A DNA stretch of 64,000 nt, from positions 6,537 to 70,536 of the forward strand of contig CAYJMQ010000003.1 in the NCBI GenBank assembly GCA_964371555.1. The letters run 5' to 3'. How positions within the stretch are numbered: position 1 is the first letter of the stretch; each line of letters opens with the position of its first letter. Both the position numbers and the translations under genes were made by a program. The notes under the pieces are model-generated. The model was given only the letters and a program-made list of their open reading frames with translations, was not told the origin of the DNA and made no database searches. Below are positions 45,552 through 56,204 of the stretch, piece by piece. The DNA comes from CAYJMQ01 sp964371555. Lineage in GTDB: Bacteria > Bdellovibrionota > JACOXK01 > 2-02-FULL-40-11.

Positions 45552-46151
45552 ATGTCACTCATTCCGATCGTAGTAGAACAGACAGCCAGAGGGGAACGAG
45601 CCTTCGATATCTTTTCCCGATTGCTGAAGGATCGCATTGTTTTCATCGGTTCCCCGATCGATGATGAAATTTCAAATCTCATCATAGCTCAAATGCTTTT
45701 CCTCGAAGCCGACGATCCCGATAAAGAGATCAGCCTCTATATCAATTCACCGGGGGGATCTGTGACGGCCGGTCTTGCGATTTATGATGTTATGCAATAC
45801 ATCAAATCCGATGTGTCAACCTACTGTATAGGAATGGCCGCGAGCATGGGGGCGCTCCTTCTGGGGGCTGGCCAGAAGAAAAAGCGATTTGCAATGCCGC
45901 ATTCGCGCATTATGATCCATCAGCCGATGGGGGGGTTTCGGGGGCAAGCCACTGATATCGATATTCAGGCAAAAGAGATCCTGCTTCTTCGTAAAAAGAT
46001 CAATGAAATTCTGATGGCACATACGGGACAGACTTATGAAACAATTGAAAAGGATACTGAGCGCGACTATTATATGTCCGCTGATGAAGCCGTGAAGTAT
46101 GGTTTGATTGATCAAATTGTGCGGCATCGTGTGACGGCGCCGAAGAAATAA
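45552..46151 (+). CDS. clpP: ATP-dependent Clp protease proteolytic subunit
   Basis: 199 residues from the ATG at 45552 ([20 protein letters not shown]); a TTG at 45531 in frame overlaps the promoter and is rejected. Catalytic Ser in [11 protein letters not shown], His in [11 protein letters not shown] and Asp in the DTERDYYMS region. It forms the tetradecameric chamber for ClpX. clpX follows 14 bases later. Confidence 0.98.
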   Translation: MSLIPIVVEQTARGERAFDIFSRLLKDRIVFIGSPIDDEISNLIIAQMLFLEADDPDKEISLYINSPGGSVTAGLAIYDVMQYIKSDVSTYCIGMAASMGALLLGAGQKKKRFAMPHSRIMIHQPMGGFRGQATDIDIQAKEILLLRKKINEILMAHTGQTYETIEKDTERDYYMSADEAVKYGLIDQIVRHRVTAPKK

Positions 46152-46165
46152 ACAGGAGATTTATT

Positions 46166-47479
46166 ATGACAAACAATCGAAAACGCGGCGATGAGTTTGG
46201 GAATCTCTATTGTTCTTTTTGTGGAAAAAGTCAAAAAGAGGTCAAGAAGCTGATTGCAGGGCCGACGGTTTACATCTGTGATGAATGTATTGACCTCTGT
46301 AACGATATCATTTCGGAAGAGGGGGCGCGTGAACAGGGGCGTATTGGCGAGATAGCGCTCCCAAAACCCGCCGAAATCAAAGCGTCGCTCGATGAATATG
46401 TGATCGGCCAGGAGCGCGCCAAAAAAATACTTTCTGTCGCTGTTTATAATCACTACAAAAGAATCAATGAAAAAAAAATGGGGGGGGATGTCGAGCTTCA
46501 AAAGAGCAATATTTTGCTGGTTGGCCCCACCGGCAGCGGAAAGACACTGCTTGCGCAGACACTTGCCCGGATCTTAAAAGTTCCTTTTACCATTGTCGAT
46601 GCCACGACCCTTACGGAGGCGGGTTATGTTGGAGAAGATGTGGAGAACATCATTCTTTATCTGCTCCAGAATGCGGAATTCGATATTGAGAAGGCAAGCA
46701 AGGGGATTGTTTATGTCGATGAGGTCGACAAACTTGCCCGAAAAGGCGAAAATCCGTCGATTACGCGGGATGTTTCCGGCGAAGGGGTTCAGCAGGCGCT
46801 CTTGAAGCTCATGGAGGGGACAATCGCAAATGTCCCTCCAAAGGGGGGGAGAAAACATCCGCAGCAGGATTTTTTGCAGGTCAATACGACAAACATTTTA
46901 TTTGTTTTTGGCGGGGCATTTGTGGGGCTTGAAAATATTATTGACGCGCGGATTGAAAAGCGACGGATGGGAATCGGCGCCCAGATTAAACCGAAATCAC
47001 AGAGATCTATGACTGAATCTCTCGAAAAAATTCAAACTGAGGATCTTTTAAGATATGGGATGATCCCTGAATTTGTCGGTCGGGTTCCGATTTTGGCCAC
47101 ACTTCATGAACTGAGTGAAGAGGCTTTGATAGAAATTCTGGTAAAGCCCAGAAATTCGCTGACCAAGCAATATATGCGCCTCTTTGAGATGGAAAATGTG
47201 AAGCTGAGATTTACGCAGGAAGCGCTGGTGGCCGTCGCTGGGGAAGCGGTGAAAAGAAAAACCGGCGCCCGGGGTCTCAGGGCAATTTTGGAACAGACGA
47301 TGCTTGATGTCATGTATGAGCTCCCCTCCCTTAAAAATGTCCGGGAATGTGTGGTAAATGAGGATGTTATTCTAAAGACGGAAAAACCGCTGCTTATTTT
47401 TGGCGCTGACAAGGTAAAGGCGGGGATCGATATCAAAGTGACAAAACCGGATGAAGACAAGGAGGTCGAAAGCGCCTGA
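46166..47479 (+). CDS. clpX: ATP-dependent Clp protease ATP-binding subunit ClpX
   Basis: 437 residues. The N-terminal zinc-binding domain has CSFCGKS and CDECIDLC. The AAA+ part has [21 protein letters not shown], Walker A GPTGSGKT, Walker [10 protein letters not shown], the pore loop [10 protein letters not shown] and the ClpP-contact IGF-type loop replaced here by an MGIGAQ region. The unfoldase delivers substrates to ClpP. The stop overlaps the lon start by one base. A9-T-G8 at 46470-46487 is a possible slippage site. Confidence 0.98.
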   Translation: MTNNRKRGDEFGNLYCSFCGKSQKEVKKLIAGPTVYICDECIDLCNDIISEEGAREQGRIGEIALPKPAEIKASLDEYVIGQERAKKILSVAVYNHYKRINEKKMGGDVELQKSNILLVGPTGSGKTLLAQTLARILKVPFTIVDATTLTEAGYVGEDVENIILYLLQNAEFDIEKASKGIVYVDEVDKLARKGENPSITRDVSGEGVQQALLKLMEGTIANVPPKGGRKHPQQDFLQVNTTNILFVFGGAFVGLENIIDARIEKRRMGIGAQIKPKSQRSMTESLEKIQTEDLLRYGMIPEFVGRVPILATLHELSEEALIEILVKPRNSLTKQYMRLFEMENVKLRFTQEALVAVAGEAVKRKTGARGLRAILEQTMLDVMYELPSLKNVRECVVNEDVILKTEKPLLIFGADKVKAGIDIKVTKPDEDKEVESA

Positions 47480-50019
47480 TGGTCGACGAAGAAAAAAAAG
47501 AGAAAGAAACCCCCGGAAAAGAAATCCCGGAGACCCTGGGGAAAGAGACCCCGAATCTTTTAAAAGAAAAAGAGGGTCGGCGTTTTGTTGTATCGCTTCT
47601 TCCTATCAGGGATATTATTGTATTTCCGCATATGGTTGTGCCGCTCTTTGTTGGGCGGGAAAAATCGATTCAGGCGCTGGAAGATGCCTTGGCTAAAAAG
47701 AAGGATATTCTTCTTGTTGCCCAGAAAAAAGCGAAGACAAATGATCCGACACCGGAAGAGATTTACAAGGTTGGAACGCTTGGCGCCATTATTCAGCTTT
47801 TAAAGCTTCCGGATGGCACGGTAAAGGTTCTCATCGAGGGGCGGAGCCGGGTGAGGGTCGTTCGATATCTTCATTCTGAAAAATTCTTTGAAGTCGAAGT
47901 TGAGCCGATCATTGAGAAGGATCAAAAGGGGGAAAAGGATCAAAAAGGGGCCGAGATTGAGGCGCTGGTCAGAAGTATCAAAGAGTCTTTTGAAACCTAC
48001 ATTAAACTCAACCGCAAAATTCCGCCCGAGATGCTCATGACAATTTCTGCGATCGATAACCCGGGAAAACTCGCGGATACGGTTGTTTCTCATCTCAATC
48101 TGAAACTTGAGGATAAACAAGAGATCCTGGAAATTGAATCGCCAGCTCCGCGTCTTGAAAAATTGGCGGGGTTCATGCAGGGGGAGATCGAGATTCTTCA
48201 AATCGAAAGAAGGATCCGAAACCGCGTTAAAAAGCAGATGGAGCGGTCCCAGAAAGAATATTATCTGAATGAGCAGATGCAGGCGATCCAGAAGGAACTT
48301 GGCGAGAGAGATGAATTCAAATCAGAGATCATGGAAATTGAGAAGGCGCTCAGGCAAAAGAAGCTCTCACAGGAGGCCGGGAAACGCATCAGGAAGGAGC
48401 TTAAAAAACTAAAGATGATGTCTCCGATGTCGGCCGAGGCGACCGTGGTGCGGAATTATATCGATTGGGTCATCTCTTTGCCGTGGGAGAGTTATACGAA
48501 AGATAAGACAGACTTGAAAGACGCGAAGAAGATTCTCGATGAAGATCATTATGGACTTCAGGAGATGAAATCACGGATTTTAGAGCACCTGGCGGTACAG
48601 ACGCTTTCGAATAAAATCCGGGGCCCTATTTTGTGTCTGGTTGGGCCGCCCGGGGTTGGAAAGACATCTCTGGCCCGTTCGATTGCGCGAACACTTGGAA
48701 GAAAATTTATCCGATGCTCGCTGGGAGGGGTGCGCGATGAGGCTGAAATCCGGGGACACCGAAAAACTTATATCGGCGCCCTGCCGGGAAAAATTATTCA
48801 GTCGATGAAAAAGGCGGGTTCGAATAACCCGGTTTTTCTTCTCGATGAGATTGATAAGATGTCGATGGATTTTCGGGGGGATCCGGCATCAGCCCTTCTC
48901 GAAGCTCTCGATCCTGAACAGAATGTCGCGTTTGGCGATCATTACCTTGAAATCGATTATGATCTGTCGAAGGTTTTGTTTATCCTGACAGCCAATTCCC
49001 TTCATAATATTCAGCGCCCTCTCCTTGACCGGATGGAGGTGGTTGCGATTTCAGGGTATACGGATGAGGAAAAACTCCATATCGCAAAGAATTTTTTAAT
49101 TACAAAACAGAAAGAACTGAATGGATTGAAAAACCGTGAGATTCATTTTGAAGATGAAGCGATTTTAAAGATTATTCACAAATATACGAAAGAGGCGGGG
49201 GTACGGAATTTAGAGCGCGAAATTGCCAATATTTTCAGAAAGCTCGCGAAAGATATTGTTGAGAAAGGCCATGAGAAGAAGTCAAAACTGGTTATAAAAG
49301 AAAAGTTGATCGGAGAGTTTTTGGGGATTGAAAAATACCGATCGATTGGAACGGAAGCAAGAGACGAAGTAGGCCTTACGAATGGCCTTGCGTGGACCGA
49401 GATGGGGGGGGATCTCCTTTCCATTGAATGTACGATCATGCCGGGGAAGGGGAAATTAACCATTACAGGGAAGCTGGGTGAGGTCATGCAGGAGTCGGCG
49501 CGCGCGGCGCTGAGCTATGTGAGGTCCCGCGCCGAACAGTTGGGGCTTGTCACCGGTTTTTATCATGAGGTCGATATTCATATCCATGTTCCGGAAGGGG
49601 CGATCCCAAAAGACGGGCCTTCTGCCGGAATTACAATGGCGACTTCTCTGACATCGGCTTTGCTTCGTGTGCCGGTTAGAAAAGAAATTGCGATGACGGG
49701 TGAGATTACCCTTCGGGGGCGTCTGCTCCCGATCGGGGGGTTGAAAGAGAAGCTTTTGGCGGCTTATCGGGCTGGCATTAAAACGGTATTAATTCCGAAA
49801 GATAATTTAAAAGACTTGAAAGATGTGCCGGCTGTTGTGACAAAATCAGTCGAAATTGCGGCTCTAGAACATATGGATGAGGTTTTAAAGCGCGCCCTTC
49901 TTGTAAAAGATCCGGATCAGCTTTTTAAATCCTCTCTCAAGCGTAAGGGGAAGACAGACATTTTGCAGCGCCCCAGCTATATTTCACGCCCCATTGTTAC
50001 AAGCTCATTTCCGCAGTAG
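47479..50019 (+). CDS. lon: ATP-dependent Lon protease
   Basis: 846 residues. A charged N-terminal tail of about 30 residues precedes the LON substrate domain ([20 protein letters not shown]). The AAA+ domain has [15 protein letters not shown] and FLLDEIDKM. The protease domain has the catalytic Ser in [12 protein letters not shown] and the Lys in [15 protein letters not shown] duplicated EKDQKG lies near residue 155. It degrades misfolded and regulatory proteins. Gene order clpP-clpX-lon is classical, but tig is not adjacent. Confidence 0.98.
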   Translation: MVDEEKKEKETPGKEIPETLGKETPNLLKEKEGRRFVVSLLPIRDIIVFPHMVVPLFVGREKSIQALEDALAKKKDILLVAQKKAKTNDPTPEEIYKVGTLGAIIQLLKLPDGTVKVLIEGRSRVRVVRYLHSEKFFEVEVEPIIEKDQKGEKDQKGAEIEALVRSIKESFETYIKLNRKIPPEMLMTISAIDNPGKLADTVVSHLNLKLEDKQEILEIESPAPRLEKLAGFMQGEIEILQIERRIRNRVKKQMERSQKEYYLNEQMQAIQKELGERDEFKSEIMEIEKALRQKKLSQEAGKRIRKELKKLKMMSPMSAEATVVRNYIDWVISLPWESYTKDKTDLKDAKKILDEDHYGLQEMKSRILEHLAVQTLSNKIRGPILCLVGPPGVGKTSLARSIARTLGRKFIRCSLGGVRDEAEIRGHRKTYIGALPGKIIQSMKKAGSNNPVFLLDEIDKMSMDFRGDPASALLEALDPEQNVAFGDHYLEIDYDLSKVLFILTANSLHNIQRPLLDRMEVVAISGYTDEEKLHIAKNFLITKQKELNGLKNREIHFEDEAILKIIHKYTKEAGVRNLEREIANIFRKLAKDIVEKGHEKKSKLVIKEKLIGEFLGIEKYRSIGTEARDEVGLTNGLAWTEMGGDLLSIECTIMPGKGKLTITGKLGEVMQESARAALSYVRSRAEQLGLVTGFYHEVDIHIHVPEGAIPKDGPSAGITMATSLTSALLRVPVRKEIAMTGEITLRGRLLPIGGLKEKLLAAYRAGIKTVLIPKDNLKDLKDVPAVVTKSVEIAALEHMDEVLKRALLVKDPDQLFKSSLKRKGKTDILQRPSYISRPIVTSSFPQ

Positions 50020-50041
50020 AAGCCAGTACTCCGACAGACTC

Positions 50042-50389
50042 CTAGATCCGCTGATTGCGACTATCTACGCGAATGACGATAGGCCCTAATCCCCGCGCCT
50101 CTTCTTCTGAAACGATCTTGTAACTTGCAATGATAATCAGATCTCCCCGTTTTGCCTTGTGTGCGGCGGCGCCATTGATGCAGATCATTTTGCTATTCGG
50201 CGGGGCTTCAATCGCGTAGGTCGAAAAGCGTTCACCATTTGTGATGTTATAGATATCTATTTTTTCATAAAGGAGAATATTTGCCATCTCCATGAGGCTT
50301 GCATCTATTGAAATAGAGCCTTCATAGTCGAGATTGGCATCGGTAACTGTTGCCCTGTGAATTTTGGACTTCAAGACGATCCTAAACAT
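50042..50389 (-). CDS. panD: Aspartate 1-decarboxylase proenzyme
   Basis: About 115 residues from the ATG at 50389 ([16 protein letters not shown]), which matches the family N terminus; a longer frame from 50425 adds 12 residues that overlap the promoter. Self-cleavage at G24-S25 of DYEGSISID gives the pyruvoyl cofactor. Also seen: [20 protein letters not shown]. It makes beta-alanine for pantothenate. No panB or panC is nearby. Confidence 0.95.
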   Translation of the reverse strand: MFRIVLKSKIHRATVTDANLDYEGSISIDASLMEMANILLYEKIDIYNITNGERFSTYAIEAPPNSKMICINGAAAHKAKRGDLIIIASYKIVSEEEARGLGPIVIRVDSRNQRI

Positions 50390-50396
50390 GGGGATT

Positions 50397-50405
50397 CGTA
50401 TATCA
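50397..50405 (-). promoter_or_regulatory. Extended -10 of panD, start site at the ATG
   Basis: On the reverse strand TGA plus TATACG (50402-50397) ends 8 bases before the ATG at 50389, which supports that start codon. Confidence 0.35.
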
Positions 50406-50481
50406 TCCCCAAAAATTCTTGGCAAGATCGCTCTCTTATAATGGTTGTATTGATAAATAAAAAAGAGCTATCCTGATTTTG

Positions 50482-52728
50482 ATGCTCAAAACAACACTGG
50501 CCATTTTCTTTGTCTCCGCCTCGGCGCTGATGTTTGAAGTTTCACTTTCGCGGATGCTTTCAATAGCGCACGGTCAGGAGCTTTCGTATATGGTGATCAG
50601 CCTTGCCTTGCTCGGTTATGGCATTGCAACCCCGCTTCTCTCCCGTCTGCGGCGGGTCAGGGAAGGAGATGCGTCAAAATGGCCGCTCGCATTGTCGATT
50701 TCGATTCCGCTGATTCTTGCGATTGCTCATTTTATTTCAGTCGATTCTCAGCGGTTGGTCTGGGAGTGGGGCCCCTGGTTAAAAGTTTCAGTATTTTATT
50801 TTTTATTTACGATTCCATTCCTTTTTGCGGGACTGACTATTGCCTCTCTTCTTTCAAAAATGCCCGAAAAATCTTTTCTTCTATATTCGGGGGATCTTCT
50901 TGGCGCTGGCGTTGGAGCGCTTCTCCCTTTTTTCTTTCTTCCGCTTTCTTCATGTTGGATCGCCATCCTTTTGTCATCGGCCGGGGGCGCTCTTCTTTCC
51001 AAAAACATGAGAGAAAAAGGGGTGAGTCTCGCCCTCATCGGTGTGGCTTTCTTTCTCATGGCGCAAAAAAGCGATCGGTTTTTCGAACTGAAGTTTTCTC
51101 CGTCGCGCGGTCTGCCGACGGCGCTGCTTGAACCGGGGGCAAAGCTCAAAGAAACGCATTGGTCGCCCTGGACGAGAATAGATATTTTCTCCGCCGCGGC
51201 GGCGCGCGTTGCGCCAGGGCTTAGCCTCAATTATTTATCAGACATCCCAAAATTTGATGGGATCGCTGTCGATGGCGATCAGATTTTTCCAAGAATAAAT
51301 GACGATCCCAAATATTATGATCTCTCTTTTTTAGACGATCTTCCCCAAGCGCTTCCTTATGTTCTGATTCCACAACATCCCTCGGTTCTGCTTATTCACA
51401 CGCAGGGGGGGGTTGAACTCTTTGAAGCGGTCTTTCATCGCGCTTTTGTGGAGCTGATTGAAAAGGATAAACTCTTTCGGCGCGCGCAATTTCCAACCTA
51501 TTCCGGATGGCATTTGGTTCCTGTCAGCGGCTATTTAAAGCGGAAAAGACAGCTCTACGATTTCATTATCATCGGTCATTTGGGAGGGGGCGGGGCGCTC
51601 TCTACCGGCATGTCTGCAATGCGTCAGGATTTTAATCTAACGGTTGAGACGCTAGGGCTTGCGTATCAAAATCTGGCTGATCGCGGTTTTGTTGTGGTTC
51701 ATCTCTTTCGTCTTCCTCCGGAAAGATTGGAATATCGTCTGCTCAATACAATGATTGCAAGTCTAAAAGGGGAAAAAAGAGATCCCTCGAAACATATTGC
51801 TATCGTGAGATCCCTTCAGACCTATACGTTTTTGATGAGCCGCAATCCGATATCGCCCGAAATTTTTTCGAAAATAAAAGATTTTTGCGATGGGAAGGGA
51901 TTCGAACTGGTTTATCCCTTAAATGGCAATCTTTTTTCAGATCTCATTGCCGGAAAAGAAATCGGGACGCCATTTTCTCTGGATCCGATCACCGATGATC
52001 GCCCCTTTCCGGAACAATCGCTTCGATTGAGAAACATAAAAAAAATTGTCGCCGCCGCCAAAGGGCATTGGCAGATCGTATTGGAAGGGGGGGGATGGAG
52101 TTTTGCAGTCTTTCTTCAAACGATTCTTGCCTCCATTTTAATTCTGGGTCTTTCAGGAGCCGCCAGAGGGAGAAGGCATTTGAATCTTTATTTCCTTGCG
52201 ATCGGCTTCGGTTTTATTTTTGTTGAGATTGGATGGATGCAGAGATTATCCATTCTGCTTACGCATCCGGCCCAGGCGGTACCCATTGTTTTGGGAGGGA
52301 TGCTTCTTGGAAGTGGATTAGGGGCGAAATTAGGGGAATTTATAAAAATAAAATCACTTTCGACCATTGCGTGTGTTGTTTCAGCTTTTGTGTCTTTCAA
52401 CTCGGTATTCTTTTTAAAATACGCGATTGAATTCATTTCAGCTCATCCAGTTATATTGGCCCCTTCGTCTCTCATGTTATTTTTTGCGGTGGCATTTTTT
52501 GCGGTTCCTCTGGGAATTCCATTTCCAGCTATGCTTTCAACATTAAAGGATCCGCAAAAAATTGCGTGGTTGTGGGGCGTCAACGCCTGTGCCTCTGTTT
52601 GCGGCGCTGTGTTGGCCGCGGCTCTCGCGCCGATGGTCGGTTTTACTTCGATTTTTTTAATTTCTTTGGGTTTTTATCTTTTGGCGGCGCTTGCATCCGT
52701 GCTTTCCCGATCATCGGCACAAATCTGA
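50482..52728 (+). CDS. Spermidine-synthase-like integral membrane protein with degenerate SAM site
   Basis: 748 residues. N-terminal helices (about 1-190) and C-terminal helices (about 535-745) flank a soluble middle domain. The middle resembles the fused membrane spermidine-synthase family: [19 protein letters not shown] stands where active enzymes have a glycine-rich SAM motif, and ITDDRPF is the typical exit into the second membrane block. The SAM motif lacks the usual GGG run and the acidic catalytic loop is not evident, so aminopropyl transfer is doubtful. Its 3' end overlaps the convergent pcm by 86 bases. Confidence 0.75.
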   Translation: MLKTTLAIFFVSASALMFEVSLSRMLSIAHGQELSYMVISLALLGYGIATPLLSRLRRVREGDASKWPLALSISIPLILAIAHFISVDSQRLVWEWGPWLKVSVFYFLFTIPFLFAGLTIASLLSKMPEKSFLLYSGDLLGAGVGALLPFFFLPLSSCWIAILLSSAGGALLSKNMREKGVSLALIGVAFFLMAQKSDRFFELKFSPSRGLPTALLEPGAKLKETHWSPWTRIDIFSAAAARVAPGLSLNYLSDIPKFDGIAVDGDQIFPRINDDPKYYDLSFLDDLPQALPYVLIPQHPSVLLIHTQGGVELFEAVFHRAFVELIEKDKLFRRAQFPTYSGWHLVPVSGYLKRKRQLYDFIIIGHLGGGGALSTGMSAMRQDFNLTVETLGLAYQNLADRGFVVVHLFRLPPERLEYRLLNTMIASLKGEKRDPSKHIAIVRSLQTYTFLMSRNPISPEIFSKIKDFCDGKGFELVYPLNGNLFSDLIAGKEIGTPFSLDPITDDRPFPEQSLRLRNIKKIVAAAKGHWQIVLEGGGWSFAVFLQTILASILILGLSGAARGRRHLNLYFLAIGFGFIFVEIGWMQRLSILLTHPAQAVPIVLGGMLLGSGLGAKLGEFIKIKSLSTIACVVSAFVSFNSVFFLKYAIEFISAHPVILAPSSLMLFFAVAFFAVPLGIPFPAMLSTLKDPQKIAWLWGVNACASVCGAVLAAALAPMVGFTSIFLISLGFYLLAALASVLSRSSAQI

Positions 52729-53416
52729 CATCGGTGAGAACTTTTGAATCAAACTGATGCTCGCTTCTTCTTGTCACAAGGACAAGGGATTGATAGTAGA
52801 CTGTGCTTCCCAATGGCAGAATAAGTTTTCCACCGATTTTAAGCTGTTTCTTTAAAGGGGGGGGGATATGATTGGCGGCCGCGGTAATCATGATCGCATC
52901 AAAAGGGGCATGTTCAGTCCAGCCGTCGTATCCATCGGCCGTCTTTACTTTCACATTCGTATAACCCGCTTTTTTGAGATTTGTCTTTGCAAATTGAGAA
53001 AGAGAGGCGCGAATTTCAATTGAGTAGACCTCTTTTGTGATTTCGCTCAGGATGGCAGCCTGATAGCCGCTTCCTGTTCCGATTTCCAAAACTTTGTCGC
53101 TCTCTTTAAGTTTGAGGGCTTCCGTCATCAGCGCGACGACGTAGGGTTGAGAAATAGTCTGTCCCTCTCCGATCGGCAGTGGATTATCATCGTACGCGGC
53201 GCTCTTCGATTCCTGGAGGGTTGTTACAAATAATTCACGGGGGACTTTTAAAAAGGCTTTTAATACTTTTTCATTTTGGATATCTCTCCCCCGCAATTGA
53301 TCTTCGACCATATGCCTGCGGGCTTTTTCATATAATAATTTTTGTGGGATATGCACTTTCGATTCGGCAAAAGCAGGTATTACAAGAAGGAAAGAGACAA
53401 ATAGCCAATAAGCCAT
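52643..53416 (-). CDS. pcm: Protein-L-isoaspartate O-methyltransferase with a signal peptide
   Basis: 257 residues. It methylates isoaspartyl residues with SAM to start their repair. Family motifs are clear: [28 protein letters not shown], the SAM site [15 protein letters not shown], and GGKLILPLG. The first 17 residues ([17 protein letters not shown]) look like a cleavable signal peptide, so the enzyme may be periplasmic, unlike the cytosolic Escherichia coli form. A Lys/Pro-rich tail of 15 residues ends it. A ten-G run (52856-52865, plus strand) encodes the Pro triplet. Confidence 0.93.
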   Translation of the reverse strand: MAYWLFVSFLLVIPAFAESKVHIPQKLLYEKARRHMVEDQLRGRDIQNEKVLKAFLKVPRELFVTTLQESKSAAYDDNPLPIGEGQTISQPYVVALMTEALKLKESDKVLEIGTGSGYQAAILSEITKEVYSIEIRASLSQFAKTNLKKAGYTNVKVKTADGYDGWTEHAPFDAIMITAAANHIPPPLKKQLKIGGKLILPLGSTVYYQSLVLVTRRSEHQFDSKVLTDVRFVPMIGKARMQAPPKDKNPKKLKKSK

Positions 53417-53469
53417 GATATTTTTCGTAAGAATATGTTTATTTTATAGATATTCGTAATGAAAGTCCA

Positions 53470-53499
53470 TTGACGTTTCCTTTTTCTTATTCTTATATA
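53470..53499 (+). promoter_or_regulatory. Promoter of the ABC-2 exporter operon, start site at the ATG
   Basis: TTGACG (53470-53475), 18 bases, TATATA (53494-53499). The hexamer ends 8 bases before the ATG at 53507. Confidence 0.5.
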
Positions 53500-53506
53500 C
53501 AGATCA

Positions 53507-54436
53507 ATGTCTGCTATTTTGACCGTTCGCGATCTCAGTCATCAGTTTGGGAAGAGGGAGGCGCTGTTACAGATTGGGTTCAATATTGAGGAGGGGGAAA
53601 TTTTCGGTTTCCTTGGCCCCAATGGGGGGGGGAAGACGACGCTCTTTCGGATTTTATCCACCTATTTATATCCGACCGGAACACAATCGAATATTGATCT
53701 TTGCGGCATCGATCTTTTAAAAAAACCAAATGAGATTCGAAAAATATTGGGTGTGGTTTTCCAGTCACCGAGCCTCGATCCAAAACTCACTGTTGAAGAA
53801 AACCTCATTCACCAGGGGCATCTTTATCAGCTCTCCGGAAACAAGTTAAAAGAGCAAATTAAAAAAAATCTCAAAAAATTTGACATCGATGATAGAAAAA
53901 AAGATCGGGTGGAGACGCTTTCAGGAGGGTTGAAAAGGCGCGTTGAGATTGCCAAAGCCCTTCTTCATGAACCGAGGCTGCTTCTCTTTGATGAGCCGAC
54001 GGCAGGTTTAGACCCTGGCGCGCGGCGGGCATTTTGGGATGATCTTAAAAAATTACAAAAAGAAGGAGCAAGCATTCTTGTGACAACGCATTTTATCGAA
54101 GAGGCCGAGCGATGCGACCGTGTTGCGATTTTAGATCAGGGGAGATGTGTGGCTGTCGGCGCCCCTGACTTGCTGAAAAAAGATATAAGAGGGGATGTGA
54201 TCAGCGTGAAGACCCAAGATACGGCTTTTTTGAAACAGGCGATTGAAGAAAAATTTGGAGTCGATGTAAAAATTGTCGATGGGATGCTTCATATTGAAAA
54301 ACAGGAGGGGTCGGATTTTATGATACTCCTTGTGAAATCTTTTCCTCAAGAGATCATTGCTGTTACGATTTCAAAACCATCGCTTGAAGATGTCTTCATT
54401 CAAAAAACCGGGCATCGCTTTTTGGAACAGACATGA
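53507..54436 (+). CDS. ABC-2 type exporter, ATP-binding protein
   Basis: 309 residues, DrrA/CcmA-like. Walker A GPNGGGKTT (37-45), Q-loop VFQSPSLD, signature LSGGLKRRVE, Walker B LLLFDEPTAGLDPGAR and H-loop TTHFIEEAERC. A C-terminal extension after about 225 is typical of this subfamily. A nine-G run (53624-53632) encodes the Walker A glycines. It overlaps the permease gene by 4 bases. The exported substrate is unknown. Confidence 0.93.
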   Translation: MSAILTVRDLSHQFGKREALLQIGFNIEEGEIFGFLGPNGGGKTTLFRILSTYLYPTGTQSNIDLCGIDLLKKPNEIRKILGVVFQSPSLDPKLTVEENLIHQGHLYQLSGNKLKEQIKKNLKKFDIDDRKKDRVETLSGGLKRRVEIAKALLHEPRLLLFDEPTAGLDPGARRAFWDDLKKLQKEGASILVTTHFIEEAERCDRVAILDQGRCVAVGAPDLLKKDIRGDVISVKTQDTAFLKQAIEEKFGVDVKIVDGMLHIEKQEGSDFMILLVKSFPQEIIAVTISKPSLEDVFIQKTGHRFLEQT

Positions 54437-55203
54437 AATCATTTTTTCTTTCATCTTACACGCTCTGGAAACGGGAACTCGTCTGTTTTTTAAGACAGCC
54501 CTCCCGTTTGGCCTCGGCGCTGCTTCAGCCGCTGATTTTTTGGCTTTTTGTAGGGGGGGGGTTGAGTCCCTCCTTTAAGCCGACAGGGATGAATATCAGC
54601 TATCTGGAATATTTTTATCCGGGGATTCTTCTCATGACCCTTCTTTTTACTTCGATGTTTTCCATGTTTTCCATTATTGAAGATCGGGAGCGGGGATTTC
54701 TTCAGGCGGTTTTGGTCTCCCCGGCGCCGAGACTGAGTCTCGTTTTGGGAAAGATTTTAGGTGGAGCGGCGATTGGGCTTTTTCAGGTGACTATTTTTTT
54801 GTTTCTTGCGCCGTTGATCGGGATTAAACTTTCCATATTTTCAATTCTCTCAACGCTTGCGATTTTATTTCTCATTGCCGCCGTCATAACAAGTTTCGGA
54901 TTTTCTATCGCATGGCAGATGGATTCGTTTCAGGCCTTTCACGCGATCATGATGCTGATTCTCTTTCCGCTCTGGTTTTTATCCGGGGCTTTTTTTCCGT
55001 TGGATCATCTGCCGAAATTATTGGAATGGCTGACAAGGATCAATCCATTGACTTATGCGTTGTCTTCTCTCAGGGGGGCGCTTTATGAGAAAGGAACTTT
55101 CGAACTCCCCCCCTTTTGTATTTCTTTGTTGGTAACGATCTCTTTTGGTTTGGTCACATTTCTTATCTCGTGGTATTCAACGTGCAGGAAAAGATTAAGA
55201 TGA
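54433..55203 (+). CDS. ABC-2 type exporter, permease
   Basis: 256 residues with six predicted helices and the ABC-2 pattern: LKREL-type amphipathic N terminus (LWKRELVCFLRQPSRLASALLQP in part), EDRERGFLQAVLVSP between helices 2 and 3, and FPLWFLSGAFFPLDHLP before the last helices. A nine-G run lies at 54553-54561. It overlaps the ATPase gene upstream and the M20 gene downstream by 4 bases, so the three are co-expressed. Confidence 0.92.
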   Translation: MKSFFLSSYTLWKRELVCFLRQPSRLASALLQPLIFWLFVGGGLSPSFKPTGMNISYLEYFYPGILLMTLLFTSMFSMFSIIEDRERGFLQAVLVSPAPRLSLVLGKILGGAAIGLFQVTIFLFLAPLIGIKLSIFSILSTLAILFLIAAVITSFGFSIAWQMDSFQAFHAIMMLILFPLWFLSGAFFPLDHLPKLLEWLTRINPLTYALSSLRGALYEKGTFELPPFCISLLVTISFGLVTFLISWYSTCRKRLR

Positions 55204-56204
55204 TCAATCCCGTCTCTTTGACAAAAGCGCTTGTTCGGATTTCATCCCTCTCCGGCTCTGAAGAAAAGATTTCAAAATTTCTGGGCAAGCTTTTGAAAGA
55301 GAACGGTTTTGCCGTCAAGTATATTTATTCCGGACCTCGCCGCCCCAATCTTTTTGCATTCATCGGGAAACCCAAAATTCTCTTTTGTTCCCATCTGGAT
55401 ACGGTTCCCCCTTATTTTCCCCTAAGGGAAAACAAGGAGGAGATATATGGACGCGGAGCTTGTGACGCCAAAGGGGTTATTGCGGCGCAGATTGCGGCAG
55501 GTTTGAAATTAAAAGGAGAGGGTTATCCCATAGGCTTTCTTTATCTCGTCGGTGAAGAGGTCGATCATCGCGGCGCGATCGATGTTTCAAAAAAAATTCC
55601 AAACGTAGATGCGATCATTGTGGGGGAGCCGACAGAGAATCGAATGGCTGTGGCAACCAAAGGGATTGTGAAGATTAAACTCATTTCAAAAGGAAAAGCG
55701 GCCCATAGCGCTTATCCCAGCCGTGGCAAATCCGCTATCGATGCGCTGCTGACAACCCTTGTCCGCATAAAAAAAAGGAAACTTTCCAAGACCAAAGAAA
55801 TGGGGGCTTCCACATTGAATATTGGTGTTATTCATGGCGGATTTGCCGCGAATATTATTCCAGATGAGGCATCGGCAGAGATTCTTGTCAGGACAGTGAC
55901 GAAGAGTCATCCTATTTTTGAAAAAATAAAACAAAGTTGTGAAAAAGGGGTAAGGATCATCCTTCAGAGTATCAATGATCCCGTTCAGCTAAATACAGCA
56001 GCGCGCTTTAAAACCACTGTAGTATCGTTCAACACAGATATTCCCTACTTAAAAACCAAAGCCAAAAAAATCTTCCTTCTCGGTCCGGGCTCTATTCTTG
56101 ACGCGCATGGACCAGATGAGAAAATCGCAAAAAAAGAAATACTCAAAGCGGTTCGGCTTTATGAACAACTTGCCTTATTCAATACTTCCCGAAATCTTCG
56201 CTGA
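55200..56204 (+). CDS. M20-family metallopeptidase / deacylase (ArgE-DapE-LysK type)
   Basis: 334 residues from the ATG at 55200, which overlaps the permease stop. Zinc-site motifs: FCSHLDTVPP, YGRGACDAKGVIAAQ, GEEVDHRGA and GEPTENRM; a dimerisation domain follows with KAAHSAYPSRG and AANIIPDEASAEI. Its closeness in pattern to LysK or acetylornithine deacetylase suggests removal of an acyl group from an amino acid. The organism makes LL-DAP with DapL, so DapE activity is not required. It converges with the next gene (30-base overlap). Confidence 0.85.
   Translation: MINPVSLTKALVRISSLSGSEEKISKFLGKLLKENGFAVKYIYSGPRRPNLFAFIGKPKILFCSHLDTVPPYFPLRENKEEIYGRGACDAKGVIAAQIAAGLKLKGEGYPIGFLYLVGEEVDHRGAIDVSKKIPNVDAIIVGEPTENRMAVATKGIVKIKLISKGKAAHSAYPSRGKSAIDALLTTLVRIKKRKLSKTKEMGASTLNIGVIHGGFAANIIPDEASAEILVRTVTKSHPIFEKIKQSCEKGVRIILQSINDPVQLNTAARFKTTVVSFNTDIPYLKTKAKKIFLLGPGSILDAHGPDEKIAKKEILKAVRLYEQLALFNTSRNLR

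Noticed and set aside
50005..50020. 14-base identity between the lon 3' end and the hairpin region at 63768
   Set aside because: Several 14-base matches are expected by chance in 64 kb.
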